Below, piece by piece: positions 1-9,093 of a DNA stretch of 9,093 bases (position 1 is the first letter of the stretch; every line of letters starts with the position of its first letter). Made by a program: the position numbers and the translations under genes. Source of the DNA: Thermoanaerobacteraceae bacterium (GTDB lineage: Bacteria; Bacillota; Desulfotomaculia; Desulfotomaculales; Ammonificaceae); contig JASEJH010000025.1 of the NCBI GenBank assembly GCA_030016455.1, positions 1 through 9,093 of the forward strand, in the 5' to 3' direction. The notes beneath the pieces are model-generated. The model did no database searches and was not told where the DNA came from. It was given only the letters and a program-made list of their open reading frames with translations.

Positions 1-1114
1 CGTAGATGTTTTCTAACAGGCCGATCGCCGCCAGGTTGGTCAGCATCGCGCTTCCCCCGTAGCTGAAAAGCGGCAGCGGGATGCCGGTCACCGGCATGAT
101 TCCCATGGTCATGCCGATATTCACCAGGATGTGAAAAACAAACATGGCAACGATCCCCGTGGCCAGCAGGCGGCCAAAGGAGTCCTTCGCCACGGTGGCG
201 ATCTTTATCGCCCGGAAGAGAAGCAGGTAGTAGAGGACCAGCAGCACTACCGCCCCGACGAATCCCAGTTCTTCACCGACGACCGAAAAGATGAAGTCGG
301 TGTGCTGCTCCGGCAGGAAGTTTAACTGGTTTTGCGTGCCGTTAAAAAGCCCGCGGCCCCACAACCCGCCGGAGCCGAGCGCGATCTGGGACTGGATCAT
401 ATGGTAGCCCGCCCCCTGCCAGTCCTGCCAGGGGTCGAGAAAAATGGTCAACCGGACAATCTGGTACTCTTTGAGGGGAATCCAGACGCCGTAGTGCAGG
501 TGCGCCCAGATCCAGCCGCAAACCCCCAGGAATCCCGCGCCCCCCAGTGCCAGAAGCGTGGTCACCCGCACCCCGGCCATGTAGAGCATGCTGAAGGTGA
601 CGGCGACGAAAACCAGGGAAGTGCCCAGGTCCGGCTGCTTCAGGATAAGCAAGAGGGGGAGGCCGACATACAAGAACACGGGCAGCAGATCACGCAGGCG
701 CTCCAGCCTTTCCTCCCGCCGGGCGAGGAAGTTGGCTAAGGTGATGATAATGACAAATTTTGCAAATTCCGAAGGCTGCAACAGAAAAGGGCCGAGCTTG
801 ATCCAGCGCTGCGCCCCGAGGGCCGTGTGTCCCATGAACAGGACCGCCGCCAGGAGCAGGAGGTTCACCGCGTACAGAACGGTAGCGTAGCGCGGCAACT
901 CCTCGTAACGCCAGCCCATAAAAAAGAGGGCCGCGGCGAAACCTAATAAGGCCCAGATTACCTGTCGTTTTACAAAATAAAAGGCGTCCGCGCCGCTCGG
1001 ATTGGTAACGTGGGTGGCGCTGGAAATGGCAATCAGGCCGTAAATGATTATTACCCCGGCGACGGCGAGCAGGGTGTAGTCAAGCGTGCGCAGGAATCTT
1101 TTTATCCGTCGCAT
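1..1114 (-). CDS. rodA: Rod shape-determining protein RodA (SEDS peptidoglycan polymerase), 3' end cut by window edge
   Basis: SEDS-family integral membrane glycosyltransferase that polymerises lipid II into glycan strands for lateral wall growth, normally with a class B PBP partner. I translated it from the ATG at 1114: 371 codons stay open to position 2, so only the last few residues and the stop lie outside. Visible family landmarks are the N-terminal MRRIKRFLRTLDYTLL, then GAQRWIKLGPF-LLQPSEFAKF around residues 100-125, LKQPDLGTSL, PEQHTDFIFSVVGEELGF around residue 270 (the Asp of HTDF is the conserved residue needed for polymerase activity in RodA proteins), and NIGMTMGIMPVTGIPLPLFSYGG near the end. 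Multiple hydrophobic segments are evident. The GIMPVTGIPLP-SYGG signature and the LP-QHTDF motif favour RodA over FtsW. The ATG is the first in-frame start after an upstream TGA. Its AAGGA is only 2 nt away, which is unusually close. The gene is divergent from ppaC. Confidence 0.95.
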   Translation of the reverse strand, partial: MRRIKRFLRTLDYTLLAVAGVIIIYGLIAISSATHVTNPSGADAFYFVKRQVIWALLGFAAALFFMGWRYEELPRYATVLYAVNLLLLAAVLFMGHTALGAQRWIKLGPFLLQPSEFAKFVIIITLANFLARREERLERLRDLLPVFLYVGLPLLLILKQPDLGTSLVFVAVTFSMLYMAGVRVTTLLALGGAGFLGVCGWIWAHLHYGVWIPLKEYQIVRLTIFLDPWQDWQGAGYHMIQSQIALGSGGLWGRGLFNGTQNQLNFLPEQHTDFIFSVVGEELGFVGAVVLLVLYYLLLFRAIKIATVAKDSFGRLLATGIVAMFVFHILVNIGMTMGIMPVTGIPLPLFSYGGSAMLTNLAAIGLLENIY

Positions 1115-1131
1115 CTTCCTTCACCGTGACC

Positions 1132-1161
1132 ATTATAATTAGCAGTCGCTTTAAAATACAA
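1132..1161 (-). promoter_or_regulatory. Predicted sigma-A-type promoter for rodA
   Basis: On the minus strand a perfect -10 hexamer TATAAT (1132-1137) lies 18 nt downstream of TTGTAT (1156-1161), a 4/6 match to the -35 consensus. Transcription would start near 1125, leaving only about 10 nt before the rodA ATG at 1114. This is a sequence-pattern prediction only. The -10 lies in the palindrome ATTATAAT, so a TATAAT can also be read on the plus strand, but there it has no good -35. Confidence 0.5.
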
Positions 1162-1239
1162 GAGGAAATTAAATCTGGCCGCGCAACCACGCCTGTGATT
1201 CACATTGTAAAAAATTTTTGAAATCTTTGAAGGAGAAGT

Positions 1240-1351
1240 CCGGCACAAAGCGAAAATATTCACTAACTGCGCCTGAAGATGAAAAGAGGCGCAAGAACAG
1301 GAAAGACAGCCGGCATCTAACTCCTCAGTAAGAATAGCCTAAAAAGGAGGT
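1240..1351 (+). promoter_or_regulatory. Potential structured 5' leader of the ppaC unit
   Basis: The 240 nt between the rodA start and the small ORF at 1355 contain no convincing longer gene but show nested complementarity. CCGGC (1240-1244) can pair with GCCGG (1309-1313), enclosing a 7-bp hairpin TGCGCCT (1268-1274) / AGGCGCA (1287-1293) with a 12-nt loop. CTCCT (1321-1325) can pair with AGGAG (1345-1349), hiding the ribosome binding site of the small ORF. A competing 7-bp pairing of the same site (AAAGGAG, 1343-1349) with CTCCTTT (1389-1395) is also possible. I recognise no named riboswitch class here. Short complements to a Shine-Dalgarno arise easily by chance, so regulation is inference. 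Confidence 0.3.
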
Positions 1352-1354
1352 GGC

Positions 1355-1486
1355 GTGTCAAAAGAGAAATCCCTGTTAAGTCGGGTTACTCCTTTAATTC
1401 GATCGGCTGTTCTGAAGCCGCAGGTAGGTAAAGTTTTGGTAAGGAAGAAACAGTTAGTACAAGGAACAAGGAGGTTGGCAACGTGA
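1355..1486 (+). CDS. Possible small basic protein or leader peptide (43 aa) overlapping the ppaC start
   Basis: GTG start at 1355 preceded by an excellent AAAAAGGAGG (1341-1350, 4 nt from the start). The frame is open for 43 codons and stops at TGA 1484-1486, which overlaps the ppaC GTG (1483-1485) in a GTGA arrangement. The peptide begins MSKEKSLLSRVTPL and ends KKQLVQGTRRLAT. It has 11 Lys/Arg and one acidic residue, no signal peptide, no hydrophobic stretch and no cysteine. I do not recognise a family. A strong ribosome binding site plus a 4-nt overlap with the next gene is the usual look of translational coupling, so it could be a real small protein or a translated leader controlling ppaC. 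Against this, ppaC has its own good ribosome binding site inside this frame, and chance cannot be excluded for 43 codons. Confidence 0.4.
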   Translation: MSKEKSLLSRVTPLIRSAVLKPQVGKVLVRKKQLVQGTRRLAT

Positions 1487-2385
1487 GCGAAGTTTACGTC
1501 ATCGGACACAAAAGTCCTGATACCGACACCGTGTGTTCCGCCATCGTTTACGCCGGGATCAAGGGGTATAAGGCCGCCCGGCCCGGGGAACTCAACGAAG
1601 AAACAGCATACGTCCTGGATTATTTCAAGGTTCCCGCCCCGGAGCTCCTGACAAACGCAGCCGGGAAAAAGCTGGTGCTTGTAGACCACAACGAACCCGC
1701 CCAGGTGGTTGACGGCGCCGACCAGGCGGAAATCATCGAAGTGGTGGACCACCACAAGATGAACTTCGTCTGCAACACGCCGATTTACGTCCACGTCGAA
1801 CCGGTAGGGAGCACCGCCACGGTGATCGCCAAGCACCACATGGACCAGATTAAGAACAATCCCACCTACGCCGGTTTGCTGCTGGCCGCCATTCTGTCCG
1901 ACACAGTGATCTTCAAGTCTCCGACCACCACCGAAGAGGATAAGCAGATCGCCGCCGAACTGGCGAAAATCGCCGGCATCACCGACATTCAGAACTTCGG
2001 CATTGACATCAAGAAAGCCAAGGCGAGCATCAAGGGCAAGCCGATCGCCGATGTCATCCACGTGGACTTCAAGGACTTCGATTTCGGCGGGAACAAGGTC
2101 GGCATCGGGCAGACCGAGGTCGTGGACATTAACGAGGTTTACGAAAGAAAAGACGAGATCATTGACTACCTGAACAAGCTCAAGGGTGAGAAGGGCTACG
2201 CAATGGTCGTGTTCATCGCCACCGACATCATCAAGGAAGGCTCCGAGCTCTACTTTGCAGGAGACGCCGCGATGATGGAAAAAGCTTTTGGGGTAAAGCC
2301 GGAAGGCCCGTCCTTCTGGCTCCAGGGCTGCATGTCCCGCAAGAAACAGGTGGCGCCGCCGCTGGAGAAGGCCTTTACTTCTTAA
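1483..2385 (+). CDS. ppaC: Manganese-dependent inorganic pyrophosphatase (family II, DHH superfamily)
   Basis: Cytoplasmic enzyme hydrolysing pyrophosphate to two phosphates, pulling biosynthetic reactions forward. It is 300 aa, close to the roughly 305-310 of family members without CBS inserts. The N-terminal DHH domain shows GHKSPDTD (H9, D13, D15), LVDHNE (D68), VVDHHK (D89, H90, H91) and ILSDT (D140), the metal-binding set of family II enzymes. The C-terminal DHHA2 domain ends with SRKKQ (285-289), which binds pyrophosphate. There is no CBS/DRTGG insert, so adenine-nucleotide control by that route is not expected. GTG at 1483 was chosen because AAGGAGG (1468-1474) sits 8 nt upstream and the protein begins directly at the conserved strand. 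The start overlaps the stop of the 43-codon ORF by 4 nt. An intrinsic terminator follows, so this is a short transcription unit. Confidence 0.97.
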   Translation: MSEVYVIGHKSPDTDTVCSAIVYAGIKGYKAARPGELNEETAYVLDYFKVPAPELLTNAAGKKLVLVDHNEPAQVVDGADQAEIIEVVDHHKMNFVCNTPIYVHVEPVGSTATVIAKHHMDQIKNNPTYAGLLLAAILSDTVIFKSPTTTEEDKQIAAELAKIAGITDIQNFGIDIKKAKASIKGKPIADVIHVDFKDFDFGGNKVGIGQTEVVDINEVYERKDEIIDYLNKLKGEKGYAMVVFIATDIIKEGSELYFAGDAAMMEKAFGVKPEGPSFWLQGCMSRKKQVAPPLEKAFTS

Positions 2386-2409
2386 GGGAACCCGAAATAT
2401 AAAAGCAAC

Positions 2410-2451
2410 AAGCCCGCCGGATACAGGACAGGCGGGCTTATTTTTACTTTT
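2410..2451 (+). terminator. Rho-independent terminator after ppaC, possibly bidirectional
   Basis: Perfect 9-bp stem AAGCCCGCC (2410-2418) / GGCGGGCTT (2431-2439) with a 12-nt loop, followed by ATTTTTACTTTT. It lies 25 nt after the ppaC stop. On the opposite strand the same stem is followed by a weaker T-rich stretch, so it could also end secG transcription arriving from the right. Confidence 0.9.
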
Positions 2452-2470
2452 CTGAGAGCTAATTCGGCTA

Positions 2471-2529
2471 AGAATCCAGAATTTAGAATTCAGAAAGGAG
2501 AAGAGCCTTCTGACTTCTGACTTCTAAAT
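2471..2529. repeat. Heptad repeat patch with inverted halves
   Basis: Four consecutive 7-mers beginning AGAA (AGAATCC, AGAATTT, AGAATTC, AGAAAGG; 2471-2498) are followed, after a 7-nt spacer, by the inverted type CCTTCTGAC TTCTGAC TTCTAAAT (2506-2529). The two halves form an imperfect inverted repeat: ATTTAGAA...CAGAAAGG against the reverse complement of the right half. It lies between the ppaC terminator and the end of secG and appears noncoding. Function unknown; slippage-prone intergenic repeats of this sort are common. Confidence 0.6.
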
Positions 2530-2549
2530 CCCTGCTTTCAAGCCTTTTG

Positions 2550-2777
2550 CTACTTCCAAACGACCAGCAGCAGCGAAACGGCCCCGAAGACCACCGCCAC
2601 CCAAATGGTCACCTTGGCCAGCCACTCGTCGAGCCCCTTTTTCTTCCCGAAAAGGCTCTCCGCACCGCCGCCGATCGCCCCGGAAAGCCCGGCGCTCCGC
2701 CCGGGCTGCAGGATGACCACTGCAATCAGCAGGATGCAGATCAAAACGTAAATAACGGTGAAAATCGTCTTGAGCAT
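2550..2777 (-). CDS. secG: Preprotein translocase subunit SecG
   Basis: Small membrane subunit of the SecYEG channel that assists SecA-driven export. It is 75 aa, the usual size. It has two transmembrane segments (about residues 4-23 and 55-73) joined by the diagnostic loop LQPGRSAGLSGAIGGGAESLFGKKKG, which carries the family's SAGLSG-A---GGAE-LFG-KK signature. The ATG at 2777 has GGAGG 7 nt upstream, and a TATAAT lies a further 24 nt upstream, so the gene probably has its own promoter. In many Firmicutes secG directly follows eno. Here it is on the same strand as eno, but about 1.6 kb of a mosaic secreted-protein gene and a transposase remnant lie between them, which suggests insertions into an ancestral eno-secG arrangement (inference). 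Confidence 0.95.
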   Translation of the reverse strand: MLKTIFTVIYVLICILLIAVVILQPGRSAGLSGAIGGGAESLFGKKKGLDEWLAKVTIWVAVVFGAVSLLLVVWK

Positions 2778-2800
2778 CGGCTTTCCTCCAGACGGGAAAT

Positions 2801-2830
2801 ATTATAGCACACTTCACGCAAGGTGCGCAA
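2801..2830 (-). promoter_or_regulatory. Predicted extended -10 promoter for secG
   Basis: The minus strand reads TGCTATAAT: TATAAT at 2801-2806 with the TGn extension, so little -35 similarity is needed. The best -35 candidate is TTGCGC (2825-2830) at 18 nt, which is poor. The expected start near 2794 would leave a leader of about 17 nt containing the GGAGG site. The -35 side falls in a direct-repeat zone next to the transposase remnant. Confidence 0.6.
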
Positions 2831-2904
2831 TCACTCGCAATCACTCACTTAAAATCTTACCCAAGGGGATCCGGCTCACTCACGACGAAATCTTACCGAG
2901 GGGA
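2827..2904. repeat. Direct repeats at the likely left end of an insertion sequence remnant
   Basis: GCAATCACTC occurs twice in tandem (2827-2836, 2837-2846). It overlaps a longer imperfect direct repeat of about 30 bp: 2841-2870 and 2876-2904 both read TCACTCAC, then a few variable bases, then AAATCTTACC followed by AGGGGAT (with a 1-nt length difference). The second copy ends 12 nt before the transposase remnant start. Repeated subterminal motifs beside a transposase gene often are transposase binding sites; that role is inferred here. No matching inverted copy was seen on the right, consistent with loss of the right end. Confidence 0.5.
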
Positions 2905-2916
2905 TGTGTTTTGCGA

Positions 2917-3399
2917 ATGTCGCTAAAGAGTCGCCGGGAATACTTGGGTACTGTGTGCCAGCGCTAACACAAAACTTCTTCGCGCAGAGAAAGATCACGG
3001 ATCATTGACGAGGTCGTAAGCGTATTGGGCTACCACCGGAAGTATGCCGTACAAGTTTTAAACGGCCCGATACCAACCCCAAAACCACCTGTAAAACGGC
3101 ATCGTCCAATTAAATACCTCGAAGCACTCCCTGCAATCCAGTTGGTTTGGGAGGCACTGGACTTCCCCTGCGCCGAACGCCTCCATCCGGTGCTGCTGTC
3201 TACCGCAGAACTGTTAGCCACCCATAGGGAACTTACCCTTACACCAGAAATACGCCGGCAACTGTCCCGGATCAGCCGGGCTACGTTGGCCCGCCGACTG
3301 GCACGCCTGCGTTCACCTAAAAGCAAGCGGGCCTTACCACAACGAAAGCCAAACACAGGCCTACGCGCTGAAATCCCCATAGACCTTGAACTGCAGTAG
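2917..3399 (+). pseudogene. Transposase remnant: N-terminal half of an integrase-core (DDE) type transposase
   Basis: The frame from ATG 2917 reads MSLKSRREYLGTVCQR, hits TAA at 2965-2967, then continues in the same frame with SRIIDEVVSVLGYHRKYAVQVL and LVWEALDFPCAERLHPVL to a stop at 3397-3399. The basic N-terminus, the DEV--VLGYHRKYA helix-turn-helix region and the WEALDFPC-ERLHP segment match what I recall of a group of integrase-core transposases widespread in Clostridia and other bacteria. The stop sits where the family usually has an aromatic residue, so a single TAC/TAT to TAA change explains it. The protein ends around AEIPIDLELQ, just before the catalytic DDE domain should begin, so the catalytic half is deleted. 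Its stop is 1 nt from the convergent stop of the mosaic protein gene. Exact IS family unassigned. Confidence 0.75.
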
Positions 3400-3400
3400 C

Positions 3401-5911
<2,511 letters not shown>

Positions 5912-6679
5912 TTATAACAATGCCTTGCTGGCTGCGTTGATAATAGCGGCGAACAAGGACACCTTGAGGCTGGCGCCGCCCACCAGGGCACCGTCAATAT
6001 CCGGCTGCCCCAGCAAGGACGCTGCGTTTTCCGGCGTCACGCTCCCGCCGTACTGGATGCGGATTTGCGCGGCCGTCGCCGGGGAATAGAGCCGGCCGAC
6101 CAGCTCCCGAATGAAGCGGTTCACCGCCTGTGCATCCTCCGGCGCCGCGTTCTTTCCCGTGCCGATGGCCCATACCGGCTCGTAGGCGATGACCGTTCCC
6201 GCCGCCACCGCTTCCTCCACGCCGGCGAAGGCAGCGGTTACCTGCCGCTCTACCACCGCAAAGGTCTCGCCCGCCTCGCGCTCCGCGAGCCGCTCCCCCA
6301 CGCAGACGATGGGGATGAGGCCGTGCCGCAGAACTGCCTTCACCTTGCGGTTTACCGTCTCGTCGGTCTCGCCGAAGTACTGGCGCCGTTCAGAGTGCCC
6401 GATAATTACGTAGCGGCAGCCGGCGTCCCGGAGCATGACCGGCGAAACCTCCCCTGTATAGGCCCCCTGATCTTCCCAGAAGACGTCTTGCGCCGCTACC
6501 CGGACCGGGCTTCCGGATACCGCTTCGGCCACCGGCCCGAGCGCCGGAAAAGCCGGGCACAAAACCACTTCCACCCCGGTAAAATCAACCCCTTGAACGA
6601 TTTCCCGGGCGAACGCCACCGCTTCGGGAATGGTCTTGTTCATCTTCCAGTTCGCCGCGATGATCTGTACGCGCGCCAA
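5912..6679 (-). CDS. tpiA: Triose-phosphate isomerase
   Basis: Interconverts dihydroxyacetone phosphate and glyceraldehyde 3-phosphate; a TIM barrel acting as a dimer (tetrameric in some thermophiles). It is 255 aa, a normal length. Catalytic landmarks: AANWKMN (N10, K12), VIIGHSERRQYFGE (H95), AYEPVWAIGTGK (E167 as the general base, within the lid motif), YGGSVTPENA and GALVGGASL for phosphate binding. Start chosen at TTG 6679, which gives the standard N-terminus MARVQIIAANWKMN and has GGGGGGAGAG just upstream; no better in-frame start exists before the pgk stop. It lies 11 nt after pgk, so the two are almost certainly co-transcribed. No terminator is visible after it. Confidence 0.97.
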   Translation of the reverse strand: MARVQIIAANWKMNKTIPEAVAFAREIVQGVDFTGVEVVLCPAFPALGPVAEAVSGSPVRVAAQDVFWEDQGAYTGEVSPVMLRDAGCRYVIIGHSERRQYFGETDETVNRKVKAVLRHGLIPIVCVGERLAEREAGETFAVVERQVTAAFAGVEEAVAAGTVIAYEPVWAIGTGKNAAPEDAQAVNRFIRELVGRLYSPATAAQIRIQYGGSVTPENAASLLGQPDIDGALVGGASLKVSLFAAIINAASKALL

Positions 6680-6690
6680 AACTCTCCCCC

Positions 6691-7872
6691 CTACCTCTCT
6701 AACAGTACAGCTACACCGGGAAGCTCCTTCCCCTCTAAAAAGTTCAGCGCTGCTCCGCCGCCGGTAGAGATGTGGGTTATCCTGTCCGCTACTCCAGCAC
6801 GCATCACCGCCCGCACGGTGTCACCCCCGCCGACAACCGTGGTGGCCGGGGCGGGCGGCAGCGCCCGCGCCACCGCCAGGGTGCCGGCATCAAAGGGCGG
6901 CTGTTCAAAAAAACCTAGCGGGCCGTTCCAGAAGACCGTCTTCGCACCGGCAAGCGCATCCGCAAAGAGGCGGACCGTTTCCGGCCCGATGTCGAGCGCC
7001 ATCCAGTCTTCCGGTACGGCGCCAACCGGCACCGTCCGGTACGGCGCCCCCGGCTCCTGGCTTTCCGCCGCCACCAGGTCAACCGGCAGGACCAAGCGCA
7101 AGTTTCGCGTTGTGGCCTCGGACAGAAGCTGGCGGGCAACTTCGAGCTTCTCCGTCTCCACCAGCGAGCGCCCCAGGCCGTATCCCTGAGCCGCCAGGAA
7201 GGTGTTCGCCATCCCGCCGCCGATCAGAAGGGCGCTGACCCGCCCCATCAGATTTTCCAGGACGCCGATTTTATCTGAGATTTTTGCCCCGCCGACCACC
7301 ACCACAAAAGGCTGCTCCGGTTGGGCCAGGAGCCGGCCGAGCACGTCCAGTTCCCGCTCTAACAAAAAACCGGCTACCGCCGGGCGTAGGGAAGCGACGC
7401 CGACCGTGGAAGCGTGCGCCCGGTGCGCCGTGCCAAACGCATCGTTAACGTAAAGGTCACAAAGCGCCGCGAGCTGCCGCGCCAACTCCGGGTCGTTCTT
7501 GCTCTCTCCCGGGTGAAAGCGAATGTTCTCTAACAGGAGCACCTCGCCCGGCGCAAGCGCCGCCACCGCCTCCTCCGCCGCGGGGCCGGCACAGTCGTCC
7601 ACCTTGCGGACCGGTCGCCCGAGCAGCTCTCCCAGGCGCACCGCCACGGGGTTCAGCCGCAGCCGGTCGTCGGGCGCCCCCTTGGGGCGCCCCAGGTGGG
7701 AAATCAAGATCACCCGGGCCCTGCGGTCACAAAGGTACCGGATGGTGGGAAGCGCCGCCTTCAGGCGGCTGTCATCCGCCACTTTCCCCTCTTTCAAAGG
7801 CACATTGAAATCAACGCGCACCAGCACCCGCTTACCGTTCACCTCGACGTCCCGTACGGTTTTTTTCGGCAT
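6691..7872 (-). CDS. pgk: Phosphoglycerate kinase
   Basis: Transfers phosphate from 1,3-bisphosphoglycerate to ADP, the first ATP-yielding step of glycolysis. It is 393 aa, the typical bacterial length. The N-domain substrate site shows VRVDFNVPL (D21, N23), SHLGRPKG and [12 protein letters not shown]. The C-domain nucleotide site shows [16 protein letters not shown], the VVGGGDT loop (346-352) and [20 protein letters not shown] (from 367). ATG 7872 has a GGGGGG stretch 5 nt upstream and gives the usual N-terminus. It lies 61 nt downstream of gap and 11 nt upstream of tpiA. No sign of fusion to tpiA, which occurs in some lineages. Confidence 0.98.
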   Translation of the reverse strand: MPKKTVRDVEVNGKRVLVRVDFNVPLKEGKVADDSRLKAALPTIRYLCDRRARVILISHLGRPKGAPDDRLRLNPVAVRLGELLGRPVRKVDDCAGPAAEEAVAALAPGEVLLLENIRFHPGESKNDPELARQLAALCDLYVNDAFGTAHRAHASTVGVASLRPAVAGFLLERELDVLGRLLAQPEQPFVVVVGGAKISDKIGVLENLMGRVSALLIGGGMANTFLAAQGYGLGRSLVETEKLEVARQLLSEATTRNLRLVLPVDLVAAESQEPGAPYRTVPVGAVPEDWMALDIGPETVRLFADALAGAKTVFWNGPLGFFEQPPFDAGTLAVARALPPAPATTVVGGGDTVRAVMRAGVADRITHISTGGGAALNFLEGKELPGVAVLLER

Positions 7873-7933
7873 CTAAACCCCCCTTTTTTCCGGAACTAAA
7901 TGCCTGGCCACGGCTTGCGTCCACCGCTAAGAT

Positions 7934-8998
<1,065 letters not shown>

Positions 8999-9018
8999 TT
9001 AAATTTCGGAACCCGCCG

Positions 9019-9093
9019 CTATTGCCGCGGGCTCCGCCGCTTGGCCGCTCCGGGAATACCCAGTTCGGCCCGGTACTTCGCAACCGTCCGTCG
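9019..9093 (-). CDS. rpoN: RNA polymerase sigma-54 factor, C-terminal fragment (cut by window edge)
   Basis: Only the last 24 codons lie in the window, ending at TAG 9021-9019. They read RRTVAKYRAELGIPGAAKRR and a few further residues. The first part is the RpoN box (consensus ARRTVAKYRE), the near-invariant C-terminal motif that contacts the -24 promoter element, followed by the usual basic tail. Sigma-54 directs activator-dependent transcription. It is on the same strand as gap and 47 nt upstream of it. The rest of the gene is outside the window, so intactness is unknown. Confidence 0.9.
   Translation of the reverse strand, partial: RRTVAKYRAELGIPGAAKRRSPRQ

Noticed and set aside
131..890. 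Several plus-strand open frames inside rodA
   Set aside because: The minus strand gives a continuous RodA protein with family motifs throughout; these frames are antisense shadows.
1279..1320. 13-codon ATG frame upstream of the 43-codon ORF
   Set aside because: Very short and with only a weak ribosome binding site; most likely chance.
1115..1482. Fluoride (crcB) riboswitch ahead of ppaC or eno
   Set aside because: Pyrophosphatase and enolase genes are known members of the fluoride regulon, so I looked for the GGnGAUGG...UGAUGGCUCCUAC-type core; neither leader contains it.
1339..2061. 240-codon open frame on the minus strand opposite ppaC
   Set aside because: Shadow of the well-supported pyrophosphatase; the composition mirrors the coding strand.
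2827..2904. Repeats near secG considered as a CRISPR array
   Set aside because: Only two imperfect copies, no regular spacers and no cas genes; they fit the end of an insertion sequence better.
6065..7189. 374-codon open frame on the plus strand across tpiA and pgk
   Set aside because: It is antisense to two fully recognisable genes, and its translation is low-complexity and Arg/Pro-rich, as expected for a GC-rich shadow frame.

Overview
The window looks like a chromosomal segment of a fairly GC-rich Gram-positive anaerobe of the Clostridia, most likely the Peptococcaceae / Desulfotomaculum-Pelotomaculum type. This is inference from gene content: a family II pyrophosphatase, purine-rich Shine-Dalgarno sites with GTG and TTG starts, rpoN next to a glycolytic cluster, and a secreted protein with a copper-amine-oxidase-N-like domain. 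No database search was possible.

Layout. A partial rodA (minus strand, running off the left edge) is divergent from ppaC (plus strand). The roughly 240 nt between rodA and the first reading frame of the ppaC unit hold a potential structured leader. A possible 43-codon small gene with a strong ribosome binding site overlaps the ppaC start by 4 nt. ppaC ends in a clear intrinsic terminator, followed by a heptad-repeat patch and the convergent gene secG. Between secG and eno lie two apparent insertions: a transposase remnant (plus strand, nonsense mutation, catalytic half missing) and an AT-richer gene for a mosaic secreted protein (YD repeats, Ig-like domain, copper-amine-oxidase-N-like domain).

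From 9093 down to 4369 the minus strand carries the last 24 codons of rpoN (sigma-54), then gap, pgk, tpiA and eno, which are enzymes of lower glycolysis. The phosphoglycerate mutase gene often found between tpiA and eno in Firmicutes is absent. Its place is taken by 262 nt of noncoding DNA holding a large imperfect palindrome.

How the genes fit together: gap, pgk, tpiA and eno cover triose phosphates to phosphoenolpyruvate except the mutase step. ppaC clears pyrophosphate, secG belongs to the Sec translocon, and rodA polymerises peptidoglycan during cell elongation. Most of the window is ordinary core metabolism. The points worth a second look are the small ORF and leader ahead of ppaC, the palindrome ahead of eno, the foreign-looking block between eno and secG, and the cofactor-loop residues of the GAPDH. 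I did not find a convincing new multi-gene system.
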